Origin: Candidatus Kaiserbacteria bacterium
Lineage (GTDB): Bacteria; Patescibacteriota; Minisyncoccia; Phycocordibacterales; UBA2100
Direction of reading: 5' to 3'
DNA: 51,332 nucleotides
Assembly (NCBI GenBank): GCA_016214605.1
Contig: JACROD010000018.1
Location: 1 to 51,332 of the forward strand
Shown piece after piece: positions 40,833 to 47,936 of this stretch. The notes under the pieces were generated by a model. The model did no database searches and was not told the origin of the DNA. It saw nothing but the letters and a program-made list of their open reading frames with translations. A program made the translations under genes and the position numbers. Positions within the stretch are counted from its first letter, which is position 1. Each line of letters opens with the position of its first letter.

Positions 40833-40922
40833 GGGGCCCATCATACACGGCGCGAGCGGCAATGCCAAAACAGAGATTTTACATATCGCACGGGGTTACC
40901 GCTCCAGTAGTCCTAAAAAGAA

Positions 40923-40955
40923 AAAGGCCGCAATACGTGTGTATCGCGGCCCTTT
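40923..40955 (-). terminator. Terminator of the 321-residue membrane protein gene
   Basis: AAAGGCCGCAATAC-GTGT-GTATCGCGGCCCTTT, followed on the minus strand by TTTTTCTTTTT. Confidence 0.85.
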
Positions 40956-40979
40956 GTTCGTTAACCCCGAACGGAGCAT

Positions 40980-41945
40980 TTAGCTTCCTCGAAAGATTGG
41001 CAAGAACCACATGAAGACTTCTATGCGCCAGCTAGACGCATACGCAAGCCATCTCGTTACCTCGATCCACTCGCGCAGCTCTCGCACGAAGAGTTCCTTT
41101 TGCAGCTCGTGATCATTCACCGCGACCGAAGGACGCAGTTTGTAGATTGCTTCTCGAGTCTCGTTGATCACTCGGATCATCTCTCCCAAGGGGCTCTCAG
41201 TTGTTGGAATTTGGAAGTTACCCTTTCCTATTTCCTTTCGACAAGAACGCCGACTCAAAGATTTTGGCGTGGGCGTCTCAGTGAGGCAGCGCTGTCGAGC
41301 ACTCTGCAAACGCGGAAGCGCCTTTTGGAGCACTCTGATGATCGCATCTTCGTACACCATGTCAGGGACCTTCTTGATTGCCTGCACGCAAGAGTACATC
41401 ACATTGTCGAGGTTTTGCCGTACTCCCTCGACCTCGGAGATACCCTTGGTCGTGCCGACATATTCTGCCAACACGTGATCCAAGCGTTCCGTCCCTGTGC
41501 CCATTTTGACTCGATCGGTACGAGAAAGTGCGCGCAGCGCACGTTCGATCTTGCCAAGCATGTCAGGCGCCTCGAATTTTGACACCACACGCCGCACTCC
41601 GAATTCACGCAAAGACTTGGATAGCCCCCGCATCACTTCGGCAGCGAGGATGTCGGTCTCTTTCTCGGCAAGAAATTGAGCTCTTTCCGCGAATCGAAAC
41701 GCCGCGGCCCCAGCTGCTCGCTTGGTCTGTTCGCAAGGCATTCTCATACCCGATCCGAACACACACTTATGCAATTCCCACATCCTCCAAAAAAAGAGGA
41801 GTAGGATCACAAAGAATGCGACCGTCAGCATGCCCGTAGCAATCCAGAGCGGAAATAGGTTGATGATCGTCACCACCCCATCGCCAGCCTGGGTCGTGTC
41901 ATGACTTGCATGAAGATCGATGATCTTCTCGTTTAGATCAAACAT
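40980..41945 (-). CDS. Hypothetical membrane protein, 321 residues
   Basis: Not recognised. The ATG at 41945 has an AGGAGG Shine-Dalgarno 5 nt upstream. It has one strong membrane helix (LWIATGMLTVAFFVILLLFFW, about 33-53) and a helical, charged C-terminal domain. Monocistronic, with a consensus-like promoter containing an inverted repeat, and a strong terminator. Confidence 0.7.
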   Translation of the reverse strand: MFDLNEKIIDLHASHDTTQAGDGVVTIINLFPLWIATGMLTVAFFVILLLFFWRMWELHKCVFGSGMRMPCEQTKRAAGAAAFRFAERAQFLAEKETDILAAEVMRGLSKSLREFGVRRVVSKFEAPDMLGKIERALRALSRTDRVKMGTGTERLDHVLAEYVGTTKGISEVEGVRQNLDNVMYSCVQAIKKVPDMVYEDAIIRVLQKALPRLQSARQRCLTETPTPKSLSRRSCRKEIGKGNFQIPTTESPLGEMIRVINETREAIYKLRPSVAVNDHELQKELFVRELREWIEVTRWLAYASSWRIEVFMWFLPIFRGS

Positions 41946-42007
41946 GACTCCCTCCTTTCTGTGTGGGGTCTCTGTCGTGACTCTATACATACTATCTTCT
42001 AAAGGAG

Positions 42008-42048
42008 AGAATACGGTGAGATTGACTTCACGTCAAGTGCATGAAGTC
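42008..42048 (-). promoter_or_regulatory. Promoter with operator-like inverted repeat
   Basis: Minus strand TTGACG (42031-42036), a 17-nt spacer, TATTCT (42008-42013). GACTTCA-N11-TGAAGTC (42024-42048) brackets the -35 box, as expected for a repressor or activator site. Confidence 0.7.
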
Positions 42049-42078
42049 CCGACCAAACGATGTCGCAACAGAGCCCTA

Positions 42079-42768
42079 TTACCAACCCTTGGCTGTGATC
42101 GCCTTTTGCGCGGCATCTTGCTCGGCCTCCTGCTTGGATCTCCCCTCGCCCATCGCGGCTTTGGTGCCGCCGAGGAAGACCGCGATCATGAAGCGTTTGT
42201 CATGATCGGGACCGACCTGATTGATCAGCTCGTAGGTCGGCGTGACACCCATCTTGTCCTGCGCCACTTCTTGCAAGCGGCTCTTCGGGTCCTGCCACAG
42301 GCGCTTCTCCACGATCTCATCGGCCTTGTACAGTATGTGCTTGTCGATAAAATCGCGCGCAGTCGCGTACCCATCGTCGAGGTAAAGCGCGCCGATGAGC
42401 GCCTCGAAAGCATTGGCGAGAATGATCCCGCGCGCACGACCGGTGTCCTTGGCCTCTCCACGCGAAAGGAGGAGGTAGTCGTTCATCCCGAGCTTCGTTG
42501 CCGCGTCCGAAATACTGACCGTGTTGACCAAGGCCGCACGATACGCAGTCAGATCACCCTCGGGCTTGTCGGGATACTTGGCGAAGAGGAATTCGGTGGC
42601 CACAAGCTCCAAGACTGCATCGCCGAGGAATTCGAGACGCTCGTTGTGCTCGCGCCCCGGCGCGCGATTTTCATTCAAATATGACCGATGGGTAAAAGCC
42701 GCCTCGAGCAAACGCCGATCTTTGAAGGTATATCCGATCTTTTCCTCGAAAGTTGAGAAGGTGGGCAT
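42079..42768 (-). CDS. rnc: Ribonuclease III
   Basis: 229 residues from the ATG at 42768 (an in-frame GTG at 42789 is possible). EHNERLEFLGDAVLELVATEFLF is the catalytic signature with the metal-binding Glu/Asp; NAFEALIGALYLDDG is the second acidic site. The C-terminal dsRBD is LQEVAQDKMGVTPTYELI...GEGRSKQEAEQDAAQKAI. It processes rRNA and dsRNA. The leader from the nusB-nudix stop forms a strong hairpin. Confidence 0.95.
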   Translation of the reverse strand: MPTFSTFEEKIGYTFKDRRLLEAAFTHRSYLNENRAPGREHNERLEFLGDAVLELVATEFLFAKYPDKPEGDLTAYRAALVNTVSISDAATKLGMNDYLLLSRGEAKDTGRARGIILANAFEALIGALYLDDGYATARDFIDKHILYKADEIVEKRLWQDPKSRLQEVAQDKMGVTPTYELINQVGPDHDKRFMIAVFLGGTKAAMGEGRSKQEAEQDAAQKAITAKGW

Positions 42769-42782
42769 GTTCGATAAGTAAT

Positions 42783-42860
42783 TAGCCACTAGGGTATAGC
42801 CACTAGTAAAAACTCAATTAAATCAGCCCCTAAACCCTAATCGCTAGTGGCTAGTGGCTG
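42783..42860 (-). promoter_or_regulatory. Inverted-repeat stem-loop in the rnc leader
   Basis: AGCCACTAGCCACTAG on one arm (42844-42859) pairs with two CTAGTGGCT units (42785-42792 and 42798-42806 on the minus strand) across a loop of about 37 nt. It spans the stop codon of nusB-nudix and the region just before the rnc start. Confidence 0.65.
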
Positions 42861-43781
42861 TTTTTTTGCGAGGATATTGATAGCGGGAATGATGATCTTG
42901 AGCGTGTCTTCGTAAAAATTGAGGTCGCCGACCGCCGCGAGCGGAAACCACTGCGCATCATCCAGACCACCGGTCTTCTTGAGGTGCACATCGGTGAAGG
43001 GAGACTCGGCGAGGAAGTAGCTCACGTGTTTGCGCTTCTTGCCGCCGGGGATGTTGGCGTCGTTGGCGGTGTATTCGTTTTCACCGAGTTTTTCTTTGAT
43101 CACAATGTCGAGGTCCATTTCTTCTTTGATCTCGCGCACGGCGGCCTCCTCGATACTCTCGTCCTTAAACTCTTCTTTGTCGCCCACCTTGCCCTTGGAG
43201 ATGGTCCAGTGTCCAAAAATGTCGTGGACAAACGCGAGATAGATCTCGTCTTCGGAGCGCGCAAAGACCACTGCCCCGGCAAGATATTCGGTCGGCATCT
43301 TGTGGATCTTTTTTTGCTTTTCGTCCTTGTGCTGACTACCATCGGCCTTACCGGGACTCCCGAGCTCGATGTAGACCGCACCCAAGACGCCGTTGACAAA
43401 CCGGCTCGATGAAGCACCACCGAAGCCCTTGGCGAGTTCAATTGCTTCGTTGATCGCGACCTTGGCCGGCACCTGTGAACGATCCGCAAAGAGGAGTTCT
43501 GCGAGACCGACGCGCAGAATATTGCGATCGATCGCCGCGATCTTTTCGAGCGGCCATTCCGGTGCGGCGCGCACGATCACTTCATCGATCTCTTTTTGTT
43601 TGGAGATAACGAGCTGAAGCAGCTGCTTCATGAAGGGCATATCGGATTCACGCGTGCCAAACTCGGCTCCATAATCCGCAAGGCGGCTCACGCACCGATC
43701 CGCTGTCATGGTCCCACCGGACTGATCGCGCTCGAAGAGAGCTTGGAGAACGACAGATCGAGCTAGATGTCTGTTTGCCAT
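42837..43781 (-). CDS. nusB: Fusion: transcription antitermination factor NusB + Nudix hydrolase
   Basis: 314 residues. Residues 1-145 are NusB: NRHLARSVVLQALFERDQ, IAAIDRNILRVGLAELLF and KVAINEAIELAKGFGGASSSRFVNGVLG. Residues 160-314 are a Nudix domain: FGHWTISKGKVGDKEEF and ESIEEAAVREIKEEMDLD, a Nudix box with intact REUxEE and a two-residue insertion before its first Glu. NusB binds boxA RNA; the Nudix half probably hydrolyses a nucleotide. Located between rpmF and rnc. Confidence 0.92.
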   Translation of the reverse strand: MANRHLARSVVLQALFERDQSGGTMTADRCVSRLADYGAEFGTRESDMPFMKQLLQLVISKQKEIDEVIVRAAPEWPLEKIAAIDRNILRVGLAELLFADRSQVPAKVAINEAIELAKGFGGASSSRFVNGVLGAVYIELGSPGKADGSQHKDEKQKKIHKMPTEYLAGAVVFARSEDEIYLAFVHDIFGHWTISKGKVGDKEEFKDESIEEAAVREIKEEMDLDIVIKEKLGENEYTANDANIPGGKKRKHVSYFLAESPFTDVHLKKTGGLDDAQWFPLAAVGDLNFYEDTLKIIIPAINILAKKQPLATSD

Positions 43782-43824
43782 TTTGATTGAGATCAGGGGA
43801 TAAAGAGCAAGGTTCTGAGTGATT

Positions 43825-44091
43825 TTATGTCTTGGCTGGTTCTAATTCTTGGTCGGTATTTTGTGAGACTGGCTGATCGACACTGCGGCGCTTAGCGCGT
43901 CGGGCCTCGCGCTCGGCGCGGGCGACCACGTCGACTACTATTTTATCATTATATTTGCCGCATGCGGGGCAAACACGGTGAGACTGGCGCAGAGCGCCAC
44001 ACGAGCATGTAGAAAGACGCACACCGGAGATAGCGTGATGGCTGCGTCGTTTGCCTGTTTTTGAGCGGTTTACCCGCATTCGTACTACCAT
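43825..44091 (-). CDS. rpmF: 50S ribosomal protein L32 with zinc ribbon
   Basis: 88 residues. NRSKTGKRRSHHAI is the L32 signature, and CSCGALRQSHRVCPACGKY the four-Cys zinc ribbon. Slightly longer than usual (about 60) owing to a charged C-terminal tail. TATAAT ends 7 nt before the ATG (leaderless). Confidence 0.93.
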   Translation of the reverse strand: MVVRMRVNRSKTGKRRSHHAISGVRLSTCSCGALRQSHRVCPACGKYNDKIVVDVVARAEREARRAKRRSVDQPVSQNTDQELEPAKT

Positions 44092-44139
44092 AAGCGCGAT
44101 TATAGCTTATATCCTTGCCTTTGCAAGTATACTGCTTTT

Positions 44140-44646
44140 TTACTTGATCACGATGGGGATAGTGACCGAATCATCGTTTTCCGGAAGACCAGACGGATTG
44201 TCGCGCAGAAGAATGAGGTCCGCCGGACCCTTATAATTACCTTCGATATTGACCGCAGCGGTAAAGGATACGAGATTGGTTGTCATCCAATCACCTTGCG
44301 CATTGGCATGGCTGCGGCCGATCACATTACCCTCCTGATCGCGAACTTGGATCGGAAACGATGCCTCAAAATACCAATTGCCGGGAGCCTTGCCGGATAT
44401 TGAAAATGTGGCTTCGACCGAAGCGCCGGAAGCAGGCTCCGCGACGGACACACGCTCCGAAAGCGGTGTGGTCGAGGTCGGTGTCGCCGCTACAGGAGCC
44501 GTCGTGGCTGCAGGAGTCTCAGTGAGATTCGTGGTAGACGGCTGATCGGCAACCCTCGGCAGCTGAGCAAAGATGATCCAACTCAAGACCCCGATGACTA
44601 CGAGTAAAAAGAGGACGATAACGAACCAGATGAAATTTGCTCTCAT
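44140..44646 (-). CDS. Membrane-anchored Gmad2 (Ig-like) domain protein
   Basis: 168 residues: an N-terminal membrane anchor (FIWFVIVLFLLVVIGVLSWIIF), a Thr/Ala/Pro-rich linker (35-60) and a beta-sandwich with VAEPASGASVEATFSISGKAPGNWYFEASFPIQV matching Gmad2 domains of surface and germination proteins. Faces the cell exterior. TATAAT 6 nt before the ATG. Confidence 0.85.
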   Translation of the reverse strand: MRANFIWFVIVLFLLVVIGVLSWIIFAQLPRVADQPSTTNLTETPAATTAPVAATPTSTTPLSERVSVAEPASGASVEATFSISGKAPGNWYFEASFPIQVRDQEGNVIGRSHANAQGDWMTTNLVSFTAAVNIEGNYKGPADLILLRDNPSGLPENDDSVTIPIVIK

Positions 44647-44683
44647 GTTTTCATTATACCATTTGGCGTGTATTTTTATTTCA

Positions 44684-44724
44684 AAAGATCGACCGCGCGA
44701 ACATGTGTCGAGCGGTCTTTTGAT
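44684..44724 (-). terminator. Terminator of the 92-residue hypothetical gene
   Basis: GACCGC...GCGGTC stem with an inner CGAACATGTGTCG repeat, followed on the minus strand by GATCTTTTGAAATAAAAAT. Confidence 0.75.
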
Positions 44725-44727
44725 CGT

Positions 44728-45006
44728 TCAGTAGATAATGGGCCTGCCGTCCTTGTCGCGGTGAATTTTCGAATAATTCGCCGCCACAGGTATGTTGTTT
44801 TCTTCGAGCGACAGCGTGTTCAGACGGCTGTGGAAAATCACGAGCAAGCCGTCGACGATGGCTCTATTGGACCCCGACGATGCCACAAACGTCATCCGCC
44901 CCTGCATTTCCTGGACCTGTTTATGCAAGTTCTTCAGGTCTTGTTGGACGCGTGTTAAAGCCGGATTTGGCGCGGGATTCGGATAATCATACGGGATACC
45001 GACCAT
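44728..45006 (-). CDS. Hypothetical protein, 92 residues
   Basis: Not recognised. Pro/Asn-rich start (YPNPAPNPALTRVQQ), then a coiled-coil-like stretch (QQDLKNLHKQVQEMQGRM) and a beta-rich end. The start is supported by AGGAGAG; promoter TTGACG-N17-TACGGT. Monocistronic. Confidence 0.65.
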   Translation of the reverse strand: MVGIPYDYPNPAPNPALTRVQQDLKNLHKQVQEMQGRMTFVASSGSNRAIVDGLLVIFHSRLNTLSLEENNIPVAANYSKIHRDKDGRPIIY

Positions 45007-45053
45007 ATTGATCTCTCCTGTTCTCTATGCTCTATGCTGGCGTACCTGAATGT

Positions 45054-45082
45054 ACCGTACCACCTACAGAAATGTACGTCAA
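45054..45082 (-). promoter_or_regulatory. Promoter of the 92-residue hypothetical gene
   Basis: Minus strand TTGACG, a 17-nt spacer, TACGGT; TTGACGTAC resembles the start of the promoter at 49146-49173. Confidence 0.6.
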
Positions 45083-45091
45083 TAATCTGCA

Positions 45092-46081
45092 CTATTGCGT
45101 TCCCGCACTGATCATCGACCAATAGTCGGCAAGTTTGCTCTCGAGCACCGAGATGGGACTCTGCGCACAGACTCGATCAAGCTCTTGAACATCGCCTTTG
45201 GTGAGCGCGATCTTGGCACCCTGATTGAAAGCTGCCATGACTGCTTGATTATCGTCGACGTGATCGAGTCCGATCGCATGACCCATCTCGTGCGCCAAGA
45301 CCCGCACAAGCTTGGTATGATTCTCGTATTCAAAAATAGTGATCGTGCGCTTGCCGAGGCCGCTCTCGTATACCCCCTGCTCGAATTCCCCGTCCGCAAG
45401 CGCGCCGATCGTGTTGTACTTGCCAACGTCGAGATTGAGCGTCTTGGCCAGAGCGTTGATCTCGCCGACGAGCACATTGATCGTATCAACGTCGGTATTG
45501 ACCGATGTCTGCGATTGCCGAAGCTGCGCTTGTTTCTCCGTGAGACGGTTCTTTTCCGCCTGCAGTTGTGCGTAGACATCTTGAGGAGCGCCGCCACGCA
45601 CGTTCCACGAATCTACTTCGGACTGGTATTGCGCGGCGTCTTTTTTGAACGTATCGTTCGCCGCAATAAAAGCGGTTTTCTTCTGTTCGTAGCTGGCATA
45701 TAGATCGGCGTACTGCCGCTTGAGCGCGTCATACGATGCGCGGTCTTGATCGACACTTTGACCGATGGTACTAAGCTTCTGCGTCGTCTCTTGGCGCGTG
45801 TCGTATTCAAAACTAACGACGACGTACCCGTGCTCTTGATCGTATGACAGGAGGCCACGATCAGCATTCCACAGACTTGCCGCTTCTTTCATGTCGGCGA
45901 GAGCGGTCGATGTCGAGAGGCCGAATTGCGGATCAATCGTGCCGAGCCGATAGGTGATCGGCACACGGCACGGAAAAAGCACCGCGTATGTCTGCATAGA
46001 GACAGTGTAGAGCGGGGCTCGCCATGCGTATATGGCGAGCCCCGCTACTATAGCTACCGCGAGCGTCTTGAGGATTTTCAT
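45092..46081 (-). CDS. Membrane-anchored metzincin (matrixin-like) protease with coiled-coil insert
   Basis: 329 residues from the ATG at 46081. The N-terminal helix is TLAVAIVAGLAIYAW. CRVPITYRLGTIDPQFGLSTSTALADMKEAASLW is the usual N-terminal strand-helix of bacterial matrixins. Residues 95-225 are coiled coil (ALKRQYADLYASYEQKKTA, AEKNRLTEKQAQLRQ). Then VLAHEMGHAIGLDHV (HExxHxxGxxH zinc site) and VMAAF (Met-turn). Extracytoplasmic. The signal region is encoded by a 14-bp palindrome (46012-46045). Confidence 0.88.
   Translation of the reverse strand: MKILKTLAVAIVAGLAIYAWRAPLYTVSMQTYAVLFPCRVPITYRLGTIDPQFGLSTSTALADMKEAASLWNADRGLLSYDQEHGYVVVSFEYDTRQETTQKLSTIGQSVDQDRASYDALKRQYADLYASYEQKKTAFIAANDTFKKDAAQYQSEVDSWNVRGGAPQDVYAQLQAEKNRLTEKQAQLRQSQTSVNTDVDTINVLVGEINALAKTLNLDVGKYNTIGALADGEFEQGVYESGLGKRTITIFEYENHTKLVRVLAHEMGHAIGLDHVDDNQAVMAAFNQGAKIALTKGDVQELDRVCAQSPISVLESKLADYWSMISAGTQ
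46012..46045. repeat. In-frame palindrome P5 in the metzincin signal region
   Basis: GCGGGGCTCGCCAT-GCGTAT-ATGGCGAGCCCCGC, 14 perfect base pairs, encoding AGLAIYAWRAP. Confidence 0.85.
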
Positions 46082-46107
46082 ACGTCGAGACCCCACGCAC
46101 TTGGTGA

Positions 46108-46560
46108 TTACTTCTTTTTCGCTACCGCCTTCTTGACGGCCTTCTTCACCGTTTTCGCGCTCTTGGCGGCACTCTTCTGGACGGCTTTGGAGGTCTTTTG
46201 GGCGCCCTTACCCAATTCTTCCGCGAGCTTCTTCCAGTTGGCCTTGAGCTCCTTGGTCGCCTTGGCAAGCTCCTTGGGGTCGATGTTTTTCACCGCCTTG
46301 TATTTCTTGCCGGCTTCCGCGACTATCGCGGTCATGATCTTACTATCGAGCTGCTTGACCTTCTTGGCCTGCTTGACCACATCATCTTTGAAGTCCTTGG
46401 CCCACTTCTTGGCGATCTTGCGATGCTTGACCGCATCCTTGCTCGCGTAGAAATAATATCCGACCGCAGCTGCACCGGTAGCAGCGACCGCGCCGACCAC
46501 CGCGCCAATCCCGGCTGCCTGCTCCGTACTCATCCCCTTGTTCGTATTACCGTTTGCCAT
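46108..46560 (-). CDS. Lys/Ala-rich histone H1-like protein with membrane helix (YtxH-like)
   Basis: 150 residues. Hydrophobic helix AAGIGAVVGAVAATGAAAVGYYFY (15-38), as in YtxH-type proteins, then a very basic helical region ending AVQKSAAKSAKTVKKAVKKAVAKKK, as in histone H1-like proteins. It could tether DNA or polyanions to the membrane, or be an envelope stress protein. The small membrane protein at 46642 is just upstream. Confidence 0.7.
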   Translation of the reverse strand: MANGNTNKGMSTEQAAGIGAVVGAVAATGAAAVGYYFYASKDAVKHRKIAKKWAKDFKDDVVKQAKKVKQLDSKIMTAIVAEAGKKYKAVKNIDPKELAKATKELKANWKKLAEELGKGAQKTSKAVQKSAAKSAKTVKKAVKKAVAKKK

Positions 46561-46616
46561 AAGCTTTCAGTATTAAACATTGCTAACCAATAAATACTCC
46601 TGCCTATTTGCGCGAC

Positions 46617-46652
46617 CAGATTTTCTTGACGGTACTCCGTCTTAGAAAATCC
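46617..46652. repeat. Dispersed hairpin repeat, copy 2
   Basis: CCAGATTTTCTTGACGG-TACT-CCGTCTTAGAAAATCC, matching 393-429 outside the loop. It supplies the last codons (RIF and the TAA stop) of the gene at 46642-46935. Confidence 0.85.
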
Positions 46653-46935
46653 GAGTACCCTTGCGGTGCTTCTTGCGCGTAAAACGGCCAAGAGTCAAAG
46701 AGTAGAGGTCGAACAAATTCTTGAATTTGAGACCTTTTTCGCGCACATTCTTGCGCAGATCGGCGATATCCTCACGCATGAGCTTACTCTCTTCTGAAAA
46801 TTCGTGAGAGATGTGTTCGACCTCCGTGAGGATCTGATAGATGCGGAAAAAGATAAAAGCGAGCAAAAGACCGAGGATCGCGACCGTCACCGTAGTCACC
46901 AAAAAGAATATGTGCATTTGGGCAAAGTCGGTCAT
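46642..46935 (-). CDS. Small membrane protein with coiled-coil tail
   Basis: 97 residues: membrane helix FFLVTTVTVAILGLLLAFIFF (10-30), then ILTEVEHISHEFSEESKLMREDIADLRKNV, a coiled coil like DUF948-type proteins, and a basic end. TACAAT lies 6 nt before the ATG (leaderless). The YtxH/H1-like gene follows and the pair may act together at the envelope. Confidence 0.75.
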   Translation of the reverse strand: MTDFAQMHIFFLVTTVTVAILGLLLAFIFFRIYQILTEVEHISHEFSEESKLMREDIADLRKNVREKGLKFKNLFDLYSLTLGRFTRKKHRKGTRIF

Positions 46936-46947
46936 GAGACTATTGTA

Positions 46948-47343
46948 CTACTTCTCCTCCAAATCCAAACATACCGAATTAATACAGTACCGCTTGCCTG
47001 TGGGAGTGGGGCCGTCGTCGAAGATATGCCCGAGATGCGAGCCACACCGCGCACAGGTGATCTCGGTGCGGGTCATGCCATGACTGGTATCGGAGTGTGT
47101 CTCGACCGCGCCGGGCAAGGCCTGGTCAAAAGAAGGCCAGCCGGTGCCGGAGTCAAATTTTGCATCCGAGCTAAAGAGCGGATTGCCGCAAGCGGCACAA
47201 GCATAGGTACCGTCTGCCTTCTCATGTACATATTCACCCGTAAAAGGCGCCTCGGTCCCCCGCTCGCGCAAGACCGCGTACTGCTCGGGGGTGAGCATTT
47301 TCTTCCAGTCTTCTTCATGTTCGGGCATGGGTTTTTTGGTCAT
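46948..47343 (-). CDS. msrB: Peptide-methionine (R)-S-oxide reductase
   Basis: 131 residues. CAACGNPLF and [12 protein letters not shown] form the zinc site. GTGWPSF and RYCINSVCL (catalytic Cys in the second) are diagnostic. It repairs oxidised Met. TATAAT 6 nt before the ATG. Confidence 0.95.
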   Translation of the reverse strand: MTKKPMPEHEEDWKKMLTPEQYAVLRERGTEAPFTGEYVHEKADGTYACAACGNPLFSSDAKFDSGTGWPSFDQALPGAVETHSDTSHGMTRTEITCARCGSHLGHIFDDGPTPTGKRYCINSVCLDLEEK

Positions 47344-47372
47344 ATCTATATTATAGCAAATCGACCAAAGAA

Positions 47373-47400
47373 AAACCGCTCCATTTTACGGGAGCGGTTT
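47373..47400 (-). terminator. Terminator of the secreted 136-residue protein gene
   Basis: AAACCGCTCC-ATTTTACG-GGAGCGGTTT; on the minus strand TTTTTCTTTGG follows. Confidence 0.85.
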
Positions 47401-47412
47401 GCTATCTGGCGA

Positions 47413-47823
47413 TCATTTGTCCGAAGGTTCATCGGAATACACGATCCCGCATTGTCCTTCGACGAATCCGGCATCACGAGCATCCTTGCGAGCCGTCCAC
47501 CTACCCCAATGGACAAAAACCTCTTCCTTTGGTGTGAATCCGACAAAAGTCTCCTCATGCCCCCGACTGTCATTACAATGCAGGGCATAGATCGTCGTGT
47601 CGGGCCGCACATGATACGGTCGGCAATCCGAATGAGTCTCAAACACACACCGAGTAAACGATTCGATGAGCGCTTCGTCTATCGTATTCTTCTGATCGCT
47701 CGTCGTGACATGGCCGCTTCGCGACACGGCCCACCCGACCCAAGGACCCCTCGGATCCACTTCGGCGCGCGCCGTGGCGCAGAGCCCCAGCGTGAGCGCA
47801 ATGATACCGATGATCTTGATCAT
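47413..47823 (-). CDS. Secreted hypothetical protein, 136 residues
   Basis: Signal peptide MIKIIGIIALTLGLCATARA with an AxA cleavage site. The mature part has GWAVSRSGHVTTSDQKNTIDEALIESFTRC and several Cys, somewhat like DUF4189 proteins (weak, by eye). Strong Shine-Dalgarno AAAGGAG upstream. Monocistronic. Confidence 0.7.
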   Translation of the reverse strand: MIKIIGIIALTLGLCATARAEVDPRGPWVGWAVSRSGHVTTSDQKNTIDEALIESFTRCVFETHSDCRPYHVRPDTTIYALHCNDSRGHEETFVGFTPKEEVFVHWGRWTARKDARDAGFVEGQCGIVYSDEPSDK

Positions 47824-47896
47824 ATGACATCTCCTTTTTGCCTCGATAGTATCCGCGTACGATAGTAACGTTGATCATCTCCCATGTCGAGGAAAA

Positions 47897-47933
47897 AGAA
47901 AACCGCGCCGGCCCTTGAGGGGTCGACGCGGCT
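47897..47933 (-). terminator. Terminator of the exporter-like gene
   Basis: CCGCG-(CCGGCCCTTGAGGGGTCGA)-CGCGG; on the minus strand TTTTCTTTTTCC follows. Confidence 0.8.
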
Positions 47934-47936
47934 GGA

